Shown here: in pieces, positions 7,619 to 13,559 of the stretch
Position numbering within the stretch: the stretch's first letter is position 1
How the letters are laid out: the number at the start of each line of letters is the position of its first letter
Source: Chloroflexota bacterium
Lineage (GTDB): Bacteria > Chloroflexota > Anaerolineae > Anaerolineales > Anaerolineaceae
Assembly: GCA_019136175.1 (NCBI GenBank)
Contig: JAGVUS010000023.1
Coordinates: 1-13,559 of the forward strand
Length of the DNA: 13,559 nt
Direction of reading: 5' to 3'
Position numbers and translations under genes: made by a program
Notes under the pieces: generated by a model
Seen by the model: the letters and a program-made list of their open reading frames with translations, nothing else
Told to the model about the DNA's origin: nothing
The model's database searches: none

Positions 7619-8607
7619 TGAGTAAAAAAGGTCGAGTCTTTTCAGGAGCCCGCCCCACCGGTCGCCAGCACCTGGGCAATTACCTGGGCGCCATGCAGAA
7701 CTACGTTGCCCTGCAGCAGGATTATGATTGCATCTACTGCATCGTGGACCTGCACGCCCTCACCACGTTGGAAACCACCCAGGAATTGACCCAAAACACC
7801 TATGAGATGGCACTGGACTGGCTGGCAGTGGGAATCCGCCCGGAAGAATCGATCATGTTTGTCCAGTCGCATGTCCCACAGGTGACGGAACTGCATACCA
7901 TCCTCTCAATGGTCACCCCGTTGGGCAAGCTGACCGACCTGCCAACCTTCAAGGAAAAAGCCCGCCAGCAGCCCCAGAACATCAACTACGGGCTGGTGGG
8001 ATACCCTGTATTGATGACCGCCGATATTGTCCTGTACAAAGCCGGGCTGGTTCCGGTGGGCGTGGACCAGGCGCCCCATCTTGAATTTGCAAGGGAAGTG
8101 GTTCGTTCATTTAACTACCGCTACCAGACAAATGTATTAATTGAGCCCGCCATGAAAGCCACCGAGGTTCCCAAGGTGATTGGAATTGACGGGGTGAACA
8201 AGATGAGCAAAAGCCTGGATAACCACATTGAGCTGGCATCCACCCCCGAGGAAACCCGCCAGCGCGTGATGATGATGGTGACCGATCCGCAGCGCCAGCG
8301 CCGATCCGATCCGGGGCGACCCGAGGTGTGTAACGTCTTCTCCCTGCACAAGGTGTTCTCCAGCCCGGAAGAAGTTGCCGAGATTGATCGGGACTGCCGC
8401 AATGCCGGAATCGGCTGCGTGGATTGCAAAAAGAAACTGGCTGCCAACCTGAACGCTCACCTGGAACCCTTCCGGACGAAACGCTCCGCTTTGAATGAGA
8501 ACCCGGATGCCGTATGGGATATCCTGCATGAAGGTGCCCGGCGCGCCCGCACCATTGCCGAAGAAACCATGGTGGAAGTTCGTGCTGCAATTGGTCTGCC
8601 CAAATAA
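7615..8607 (+). CDS. trpS: Tryptophanyl-tRNA synthetase
   Basis: 330 residues, normal for a bacterial class Ic synthetase; charges tRNA-Trp with tryptophan using ATP in the cytoplasm. The HIGH-equivalent is in GARPTGRQHLGN (HLGN at 19-22), and the KMSKS loop is exact at 196-200. VGVDQAPHLE (148-157) and the C-terminal GCVDCKK are also typical of the family. The start overlaps the stop of the selenoprotein gene in ATGA (7615-7618); a second in-frame ATG at 7618 is equally possible, and AGGA (7605-7608) could serve either. The overlap implies translational coupling. dtd follows after 6 bases. Confidence 0.97.
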   Translation: MMSKKGRVFSGARPTGRQHLGNYLGAMQNYVALQQDYDCIYCIVDLHALTTLETTQELTQNTYEMALDWLAVGIRPEESIMFVQSHVPQVTELHTILSMVTPLGKLTDLPTFKEKARQQPQNINYGLVGYPVLMTADIVLYKAGLVPVGVDQAPHLEFAREVVRSFNYRYQTNVLIEPAMKATEVPKVIGIDGVNKMSKSLDNHIELASTPEETRQRVMMMVTDPQRQRRSDPGRPEVCNVFSLHKVFSSPEEVAEIDRDCRNAGIGCVDCKKKLAANLNAHLEPFRTKRSALNENPDAVWDILHEGARRARTIAEETMVEVRAAIGLPK

Positions 8608-8613
8608 AACCGC

Positions 8614-9051
8614 ATGAAAGCAGTGATTCAACGGGTAACCCGCGGCTCGGTGGAAATTGATGGACGCCGGGTGGCGGAAATTGGTCCGGGACTGGTCATC
8701 CTGTTGGGAATTGGACCGGGTGACACCCCCGGGGTTGCCGCAAAACTGGCGCGCAAGATTGCCATGATGCGCATTTTTGGCGATGAAAACGGGAAGATGA
8801 ATCTTTCCGTGCTGGATGTGCAGGGAGCAGCAATTGTGGTCTCCCAGTTCACACTGTATGCCGATACACGCAAGGGACACCGTCCAGCATTCACAGACGC
8901 AGCACCGCCGGAAATTGCCAGCCCGCTCTGCGACCAGTTTGTGGCTGCCCTGCGGGAAGCCGGCATCCCCACCCAAACCGGTGAATTTGGTGCACACATG
9001 GTGGTGGATATCCAGAACGATGGTCCGGTGACCATCCTGCTGGAACTCTAG
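8614..9051 (+). CDS. dtd: D-aminoacyl-tRNA deacylase
   Basis: 145 residues, the standard length. Dtd hydrolyses D-amino acids (and glycine mischarged on tRNA-Ala) from tRNA, a proofreading step in the cytoplasm; the active site lies at a dimer interface. The signature SQFTL is at 77-81 (continuing LYADTRKGHRP), and the second motif, NDGPVT with its Gly-Pro, is at 135-140, preceded by GEFGAHM. The start MKAVIQRVTRGSV is characteristic. It lies 6 bases after trpS and is clearly in the same operon; both act on aminoacyl-tRNA quality, and D-Trp-tRNA is a known Dtd substrate. It ends 1 base before the convergent PyrD-like gene. Confidence 0.97.
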   Translation: MKAVIQRVTRGSVEIDGRRVAEIGPGLVILLGIGPGDTPGVAAKLARKIAMMRIFGDENGKMNLSVLDVQGAAIVVSQFTLYADTRKGHRPAFTDAAPPEIASPLCDQFVAALREAGIPTQTGEFGAHMVVDIQNDGPVTILLEL

Positions 9052-9052
9052 T

Positions 9053-9808
9053 TCAACCTTCCATCCAACCGCGCCACAAAACGGCATCCAGCTGAACGGC
9101 AGCCGCTCCTGCCGCCAATACGGCTTCGACATGTGCCTGTTGAAACAGCCCTGCCCCGGCAATCAACGGCAGATTGATGCGCCGCGCACTGCGGACTGCT
9201 GCCAACACCTGTGGGAACAATCCGGGACCCAACAACCGCCCGCTGACCAGCCTGCCATCTGGCACAGGCATGGAGCCACGCGGCGCGCCCAACGTCAGTC
9301 CGCTGACTCCGAGAGCCGCCAGCCTGTCCAACCAGGGTTCATCTGCCCGGTCAAAAGGGATCTGCACCACAACCGGCAATTCCCCCAAGGCAGCGGAGGC
9401 AAGTGCCAGGGCGTCCTCTCCGTTCGCCGTGGGGGCAATCCCCACCTCCAGAGCGGCAACACCCTCCAGCCCCTCCAGTGCCCGCACCATTTCCGCCAGT
9501 TCCGCCGGGGAATCGGCAAGCAGGTGTACCCAAACGGGCACATCCGCCCGAGCCCAACGAACGCCAGCCTGCCGCAGGACCGCGCGCAAGCCCGGGTTCG
9601 GCAAGCCAGTGTGGAGCAAACACCCACCCGGGTATGGAATGCAGGTCCGGTTTTCCGCCGGAGTGCGGGGCTTGCGGCTGATGGGATTGGTGACAAATGC
9701 CCCCATTGGATGGGGAAAGGGCAGCCTGGAATCCGGGACAAACCCCATTGATCCGGCTGCGTTCATCCAGGGAGAGGCAAGCTCCAGTCCGGGCGGCGGA
9801 AGAATCAC
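9053..9808 (-). CDS. Dihydroorotate-dehydrogenase-like (PyrD-like) flavoprotein, diverged
   Basis: 251 residues, shorter than the usual 300 or so. The GTG start at 9808 overlaps the PyrK-like stop and is preceded by GGAGG at proper spacing. The N-terminus (SPWMNAAGSMGF, 12-23), AFVTNPISRKPRTP (37-50), HTGLPNPG (66-73) and the late GRLLGPGL (190-197) and IAGAG (216-220) follow the TIM-barrel layout of dihydroorotate dehydrogenase. Key family residues are missing: the catalytic-loop motif with Cys/Ser and PN is replaced by ALEVGIAPTANG (119-130), and the FMN/substrate lysine after the next strand appears as Gln (VVVQIPF, 146-152). So oxidation of dihydroorotate is doubtful; it could act on a different substrate or have lost activity. 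It is paired with a PyrK-like gene. Confidence 0.75.
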   Translation of the reverse strand: MILPPPGLELASPWMNAAGSMGFVPDSRLPFPHPMGAFVTNPISRKPRTPAENRTCIPYPGGCLLHTGLPNPGLRAVLRQAGVRWARADVPVWVHLLADSPAELAEMVRALEGLEGVAALEVGIAPTANGEDALALASAALGELPVVVQIPFDRADEPWLDRLAALGVSGLTLGAPRGSMPVPDGRLVSGRLLGPGLFPQVLAAVRSARRINLPLIAGAGLFQQAHVEAVLAAGAAAVQLDAVLWRGWMEG

Positions 9809-10470
9809 AATGCCTCCAGTTCGTGCAGGTCAAAGACAGGACCATCCTGGCAGGCATGTTTCCATCCCCGGCGGGTGCGCACGCTGCACACCCCGCATTC
9901 CCCCATTCCTCCGCAGGGCATGGGAAGGTTCACCAATGCCTCCGCCGCCACGCCGGGAAAAGCCAGCCGGGATTTCCATTCCAGCACCTGCGGGAGGGTG
10001 CCATCCAGAGCCAGGTATTCCGCCCAACCGGAAACATCGGGCAGGGATTCCAGCGGCAGGACTTCCACGGCATCGGGCAGGCTGGCTGGAATTCTGCGGG
10101 TGAACAATGCCACTTCTGCGCCCTGCACCAGAGCCTGGTTCCAAAGCAGGCGCAGCCGCGCCGTTATTCCATCCAGCGCAGCCAGGGCAACACGGCGCAC
10201 CACCGGCAGCCGGAATCCCCTGCCCAGGGGACCCCGCAGGTGGAGCAGCGTGCCTGCCGACCAGGCGGAAGGGAGCGGCGGAGCAAGATCCAGCCAGCCG
10301 TCCATATTTCCGGCTGGGAACACAACTGCCGCCAGCGCTTCGTCCGGTCTGCCACTGGCAGCCAGAAAATATTGCCCGGCTGTAATCTGCACAGGTACAG
10401 GAACATGAATCCGACCCGCGAGTAAACCACCCTCCAGGCGCAATTCCACCAGTTCAACATTTAATTCCAT
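9805..10470 (-). CDS. PyrK-like electron-transfer subunit (2Fe-2S, flavoreductase-like)
   Basis: 221 residues from ATG 10470. The N-terminal half resembles the ferredoxin-reductase FAD domain (AGQYFLAA at about 31-38; GPLGRGFRLP at about 80-89), although the RPxS flavin motif usually seen is not recognisable. The C-terminus has the four cysteines expected for a 2Fe-2S cluster, PCGGMGECGVC followed by ACQDGPVFD, very like the tail of PyrK, which passes electrons from the PyrD flavin to NAD. The first cysteine gap is five residues here, against four in typical PyrK. The gene overlaps the PyrD-like gene by 4 bases, supporting a complex. A promoter-like pair lies just upstream. Confidence 0.8.
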   Translation of the reverse strand: MELNVELVELRLEGGLLAGRIHVPVPVQITAGQYFLAASGRPDEALAAVVFPAGNMDGWLDLAPPLPSAWSAGTLLHLRGPLGRGFRLPVVRRVALAALDGITARLRLLWNQALVQGAEVALFTRRIPASLPDAVEVLPLESLPDVSGWAEYLALDGTLPQVLEWKSRLAFPGVAAEALVNLPMPCGGMGECGVCSVRTRRGWKHACQDGPVFDLHELEAL

Positions 10471-10499
10471 GGCATGTGCCCTGCTTCGTTCATGGGATG

Positions 10500-10528
10500 A
10501 TTGTAGCGCGGTGAATGCGTGGGGGCAA
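10500..10528 (-). promoter_or_regulatory. Putative sigma-70 promoter for the PyrK/PyrD-like pair
   Basis: On the - strand, TTGCCC (10528-10523) and TACAAT (10505-10500) are separated by exactly 17 bases, matching the -35 and -10 consensus at 4/6 and 5/6. The start codon at 10470 follows about 30 bases after the -10 box. Confidence 0.5.
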
Positions 10529-10584
10529 GTATTTTCCGGCTACGAGGTGGAATCCCCGGAAACATGGTTGATCCTTTTTTTGCA

Positions 10585-10614
10585 TTGGAAATAACAAGAT
10601 TTTTACTTTATAAT
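10585..10614 (+). promoter_or_regulatory. Putative sigma-70 promoter for the glycosyltransferase gene
   Basis: TTGGAA (10585-10590) and a perfect TATAAT (10609-10614) are 18 bases apart in a distinctly AT-rich stretch. It would give a leader of about 220 bases before the start codon at 10842. Confidence 0.5.
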
Positions 10615-10628
10615 GATCATATTCTGTT

Positions 10629-10720
10629 TGGATTTCTCCCGGCACCAGGGATAAATAAATATACCTGGGATTAACTCCAACAGCCCCCATGGATTTCTCC
10701 AGTCGGGTATCCCGGGAGAA
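10629..10720 (+). promoter_or_regulatory. Leader with alternative hairpins and a direct repeat
   Basis: This sits in the 371-base gap 10471-10841, which holds no convincing gene. TGGATTTCTCC occurs twice (10629-10639 and 10690-10700). The first copy's TTCTCCCGG (10634-10642) can pair over 9 bp with CCGGGAGAA (10712-10720); the second copy's TTCTCC (10695-10700) can pair with the same GGAGAA, stacked on CGGG/CCCG (10704-10707/10711-10714). The two folds exclude each other. A further small stem CCAGG/CCTGG (10645-10649/10664-10668) lies inside the larger one. No known riboswitch class is recognised. The rest of the gap (10721-10841) is AT-rich with only a ribosome binding site, AAGGAG at 10831-10836. 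Confidence 0.35.
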
Positions 10721-10841
10721 GGTGTATTTGTGCCTCAATGGTGATAATTATATATTGTGGATCAACATTATTTTATGAGCAAAGGGAAACAAATCACTGG
10801 ACAAAACCCGGGATTGTTAATTACCCTAGCAAGGAGAAAAT

Positions 10842-12053
10842 ATGAAAGTCGGCGTTCTCGCTTATCGGTTTGAATATTACACCTATACCCGGATATTGGT
10901 TGGAATAGTCCCGGATGTTGAGTATATCAAGGTGCATGATTTATATACCTTCCTCACCTTGGCTGCCCGGCGGATCAACAGTGCAGCCCGGCGGCAGTTG
11001 ATCAATCATTTTGATCTTAACAACCAGTTCAACGACTTTGACCTGAATAAAATTGATCTGCTGCACCTGTTCAATGGCATCAGTTATGGGAAAACCCCCT
11101 GGGTTGGGGGGTTTGAAACCATCCTGCCGCGCCTGCGTTCCATCCTGCCGGCTCAACATGGCAGACATCCCGGGTTTGAGGATGTGCCCAACCGTTTGGT
11201 GGTGAAACGCGCCTTTTCCGCCCTTGCAGGGGATGCCTGTAAATTCATTCACGCCATTTCGGAATGTTCTGCAGCCATGCAGCTCGATCTGCTGAATGCG
11301 TTTGCTGAATACGGGGATGCCATCTCCAAAAAAATGGTGGTCAAACACCCACCCCAGACCCGCCTGATGGAAACCTATCAGAAACCGGAATTGCCGGACG
11401 GAGGACTGAATTTTATCCTGGTGGGTGCTTCCTTCTTTCGCAAGGGCGGCATGGAAATTGTGGAAACCTTCCGGGACCTGCGGGAAATACATGGTTATCC
11501 AATCCACCTGACCCTGGTCAGCTCCCTGCGGGTGGATCCCTATGCCACGGCGGAAACCGAAGAGGATGTGACGATTGCCTCCCGTTTCATCCGGGAAAAC
11601 CAGGGCTGGATTCATCATTATGACAGCCTGCCCAACCCGGAGGCATTGGAGAAAATGAAGGAGGCGCATGTGGGATTACTTCCCACCTATGCTGATTCGT
11701 ACGGTTTCTCCTTGTTGGAAATGCAGGCTGCCGGCTGCCCGGTGATCAGCACCAATGTGCGCGCCCTGCCTGAAATCAACAATGAGGATGTCGGCTGGCT
11801 GATTGAGGTGCCCAAAAACCGCCTGGGTGAGGCAATTTACACCACCACCTCAGACCGCCAGACAATCAGTACTGCCATCCGCCAGGGATTGGAGCGCGCC
11901 GTGCACGAAATTTTCACCAACCCGTCGCTGGTTGCCGTGAAGGGGCAAAATGCCCTGGAGCGCATCAGCCGGGAGCACGATCCGGATCATTATGCCGCCT
12001 GGATGGCAGAAATTTACCGGGCAGCCATTCATCAACAGGCAGTGCGGCGGTAA
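10842..12053 (+). CDS. GT-B glycosyltransferase (GT4-like)
   Basis: 403 residues from ATG 10842, with AAGGAG five bases before it. The C-terminal half has the Rossmann domain of GT4-type retaining transferases: FILVGASFFRKGG (191-203, the nucleotide-sugar phosphate region), LPTYADSYGFSLLEMQAAGCPVI in the position of the E-x7-E loop (280-302; the second Glu at 293 is present, the first is not clearly so), and a TNVRALPEI strand-turn. The N-terminal half is less typical; it begins MKVGVLAYRF and contains LLHLFNG, as in enzymes that bind an acceptor glycan or lipid. Likely role: adding a sugar in cell-surface polysaccharide synthesis. It is monocistronic as far as can be seen, with its own promoter and long leader. 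Confidence 0.85.
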   Translation: MKVGVLAYRFEYYTYTRILVGIVPDVEYIKVHDLYTFLTLAARRINSAARRQLINHFDLNNQFNDFDLNKIDLLHLFNGISYGKTPWVGGFETILPRLRSILPAQHGRHPGFEDVPNRLVVKRAFSALAGDACKFIHAISECSAAMQLDLLNAFAEYGDAISKKMVVKHPPQTRLMETYQKPELPDGGLNFILVGASFFRKGGMEIVETFRDLREIHGYPIHLTLVSSLRVDPYATAETEEDVTIASRFIRENQGWIHHYDSLPNPEALEKMKEAHVGLLPTYADSYGFSLLEMQAAGCPVISTNVRALPEINNEDVGWLIEVPKNRLGEAIYTTTSDRQTISTAIRQGLERAVHEIFTNPSLVAVKGQNALERISREHDPDHYAAWMAEIYRAAIHQQAVRR

Positions 12054-12112
12054 TTACAGGAATGAAATCCAAATGGATGGTAAATCAATATAAGATTCCA
12101 ACCATTGAACGG

Positions 12113-12129
12113 AATGATTTTGAATCATT
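12113..12129 (+). repeat. Inverted repeat upstream of selD
   Basis: AATGATT-TTG-AATCATT is a perfect 7-bp inverted repeat with a 3-base spacer, ending 17 bases before the selD start codon. TTGAAC (12105-12110) and TATGAT (12130-12135) flank it at 19-base spacing, so it could be an operator lying in a weak promoter. Its AT-rich stem makes it a poor terminator for the preceding gene. Confidence 0.4.
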
Positions 12130-12146
12130 TATGATAAGATTCACCC

Positions 12147-13168
12147 ATGTCTGATCATTCACCCTCCCCCTCTGGAAAACAAATCCGCCTGACCAGCCTG
12201 TCCAACTGTGCTGGTTGAGCATCCAAGCTCAATGCGGAAACGCTGGCGCACGTGCTGCGCCCCCTCACAGATGCTTTCGATCCTGCCGCATATCCAGACC
12301 TGCTGGTGGGCATGGACAACGCCGATGACGCGGCTGTTTGGCAGATTGATGCGAACCGCGCCCTGGTGGTGACAACCGACTTTTTTACACCGGTGGTCGA
12401 TGATCCGTATGATTATGGCGCCATTGCCGCCGCCAACAGCATCTCGGACGTGTACGCCATGGGCGGCATCCCCGCACTGGCGCTCAATATTGCCGCCCTT
12501 CCTCCCAACCTGCCCGACACTATTTTGACGGAAATTTTTCGCGGCGGAGCAGAAAAAGCAAGGAACCCAAGTACGGGCTGGTGGTCATCGGTTTTGTTGA
12601 TCCCCAGCACATCCTGACCAAGAGAGGCGCCCGACCGGGTGACCGGCTGGTGCTGACCAAGCCGCTCGGGTTTGGCGTGACAACCACGGCACTCAAGCGT
12701 GAACAGGCAGAGAAAGCCGATATCGCGGAAGTTGTACAGTGGATGAAACAGTTGAACGCTGGTGCCGGTCAACTGGCGCGCGAATTCCACCTGCGCGCCG
12801 GGACGGATATTACCGGCTACTCCCTGCTGGGGCACGGTTGGGAAGTGGCATCCGCCAGCGGGGTGGGATTCCGGTTGTTTTTTGACCAGATCCCCTTCAT
12901 CTCCTGCGCCCGCAAATATGCTGAAGCCTGGTATTTTCCGGGTGGTGCCAGTGACAACGCCTTGTTCTTCAACCAGTACCTGGATTTCGATCCCCGGATT
13001 GACGAAGCCAGCCGCATGCTGCTGTTTGACCCGCAGACCTCCGGCGGGCTGCTGCTCTCTGTCCCGCCCCACCGGCTGGCTGAGCTGTTGGACCGCGCCC
13101 GCGGGCTCCACCAACCCGCCTGGGTGATTGGCGAGGTGGTGGAAGGTAACCGCATTGCAGTGGTCTGA
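12147..13168 (+). pseudogene. selD: Selenophosphate synthetase with in-frame Sec TGA, disrupted by a short deletion/frameshift
   Basis: SelD makes selenophosphate from selenide and ATP, the selenium donor for Sec-tRNA. From ATG 12147 the frame reads LTSLSNCAG-TGA-ASKL; TGA at 12216-12218 is codon 24 and lies exactly where the catalytic Cys/Sec sits, with Lys27 three residues on, as in Cys17/Lys20 of E. coli SelD. Next come GMDNADDAAVW and VVTTDFFTPVVDD...NSISDVYAMGG, the Mg/ATP aspartate regions. After RGGAEKA (ending at 12560) the frame breaks; EPKYGLVVIGFVDPQHILTK resumes at 12563 one frame over, then ARPGDRLVLTKPLGFG, TGYSLLGHGWE and QTSGGLLLSV to TGA 13166-13168. About 15-16 residues, including the conserved GGHS/T loop, are absent. 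As written no functional SelD would be made; a sequence or assembly error is quite possible. The ribosome binding site is weak. Confidence 0.88.
12245..12261 (+). promoter_or_regulatory. Candidate SECIS hairpin of selD
   Basis: GGCGCA (12245-12250) and TGCGCC (12256-12261) form a perfect 6-bp stem around the loop CGTGC. The loop starts 32 bases after the UGA with G as its second base, which fits the general bacterial SECIS rule (loop 16-37 bases after UGA, a G among the first two loop bases). A competing stem, TGAGC/GCTCA, includes the UGA itself (12216-12220/12226-12230). Confidence 0.55.
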
Positions 13169-13559
13169 ACTGGCTGCCCCCTGGCAAACCTGCTGGCAGG
13201 AAGCCTGGGAAGCCTGCCGGGTGGGTTGTGTTCCCGTTGGCGCAGTCATCCTGGACGAAAACGGCAGGGAAATCAGCCGCGGGCGCAACCGGATTGGCGT
13301 GGATGCGCCACCCGGTCAAATTGGTCACAGCGACCTGGCGCACGCCGAAATGAATGCTCTCATCCAGGTGGACCGCACCCGGATCAATACCCACACCTGC
13401 ATCCTCTACACCCTGCTGGAACCCTGCCCACTGTGCATGGGCGCCATTTACATGGTGGGCGTGCGGACGGTTGCCTACGCTGCCCGGGATGCCTTTGCCG
13501 GGAGCATCAACCTGCTGGGAGCAACCCCCTATTACTCGCGCAAAAAAATCCGCGTGATT
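13155..13559 (+). CDS. Nucleoside/cytidine deaminase-superfamily protein, 3'-truncated by window edge
   Basis: 135 codons are visible and the frame is open to the window end. The best start is TTG 13155, preceded by GGAAGG (13141-13146), which overlaps the selD end by 14 bases; no ATG is available before the catalytic motif. The zinc site of the CDA/TadA superfamily is complete: HAE at 63-65 (His ligand, Glu proton shuttle) and PCPLC at 90-94 (two Cys ligands), with PVGAVI (27-32) before them. TadA-type enzymes share this arrangement, but the insertion with GRNRIGVDAPPGQIGHSDLAHAE and the late YAARDAFAG suggest a free-nucleoside or base deaminase rather than tRNA adenosine deaminase. Overlap with selD suggests co-translation; no functional link is evident. 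Confidence 0.85.
   Translation, partial: MQWSELAAPWQTCWQEAWEACRVGCVPVGAVILDENGREISRGRNRIGVDAPPGQIGHSDLAHAEMNALIQVDRTRINTHTCILYTLLEPCPLCMGAIYMVGVRTVAYAARDAFAGSINLLGATPYYSRKKIRVI

Noticed and set aside
8137..9162. 341-codon open frame on the - strand across trpS and dtd
   Set aside because: It spans two strongly supported genes on the other strand and shows no family motifs.
9174..10103. 309-codon open frame on the + strand across the PyrD/PyrK-like genes
   Set aside because: Low-complexity Pro/Arg/Ser composition typical of shadow frames; the - strand genes have Fe-S and TIM-barrel motifs and an overlapping start/stop.
10490..10738. 82-codon open frame on the - strand in the AT-rich gap
   Set aside because: No ribosome binding site, no recognisable domain, and it runs through the promoter and hairpin elements of the opposite strand.

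Overview
The window looks like chromosomal DNA of an anaerobic Chloroflexota bacterium, probably Anaerolineae-like. This rests on family resemblance recalled from memory: a MutL/GlmL-type ASKHA protein followed by a barrel-sandwich protein, several secreted or membrane proteins with Pro/Thr-rich linkers, a DUF389-like membrane protein fused to an SH3-like domain, and a diverged PyrK/PyrD-like pair. The DNA is GC-rich except for an AT-rich gap near 10560-10840. Gene density is high. There is no sign of phage, insertion sequences, CRISPR or tRNA/rRNA genes.

Layout. (1) 1-2723, + strand: the 3' part of a mutL/glmL-family gene, a conserved protein of unknown function with lipoyl-like segments, and a small membrane-anchored Pro/Thr-rich protein with a degenerate LPxTG-like tail, ending in a strong hairpin at 2783-2806. 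(2) 2849-5513, - strand: a frameshifted DUF389-like/SH3 membrane protein gene, then a phosphoglucomutase/phosphomannomutase. (3) 5621-7285: a lipoprotein (+) convergent with a small monotopic phosphoglycosyl transferase (-). (4) 7367-9051, + strand: a SelW/Rdx-like selenoprotein with an in-frame UGA and a clear bacterial SECIS hairpin, overlapping trpS, then dtd. (5) 9053-10470, - strand: overlapping PyrK-like and PyrD-like genes. (6) 10471-10841: an AT-rich regulatory gap. (7) 10842-12053: a GT-B glycosyltransferase (+). (8) 12147-13559, + strand: selD with an in-frame UGA at its catalytic position but also a short out-of-frame deletion, overlapped by a nucleoside deaminase gene that runs off the window.

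The main unifying theme is selenocysteine. Two genes (a SelW-like redox protein and SelD, which makes selenophosphate for Sec synthesis) need UGA recoding and would be missed or truncated by ordinary gene calling. Each has a hairpin at the right distance after the UGA. The host should therefore encode SelA, SelB and tRNA-Sec elsewhere. The selenoprotein gene sits directly before, and overlaps, trpS, so UGA read-through could influence tryptophanyl-tRNA synthetase expression.

Two genes (selD and the DUF389-like gene) carry similar lesions: a short conserved segment is missing and the frame changes. They may be real gene decay or assembly errors; the sequence alone cannot decide. All functional calls are from reading motifs; no database search was run.
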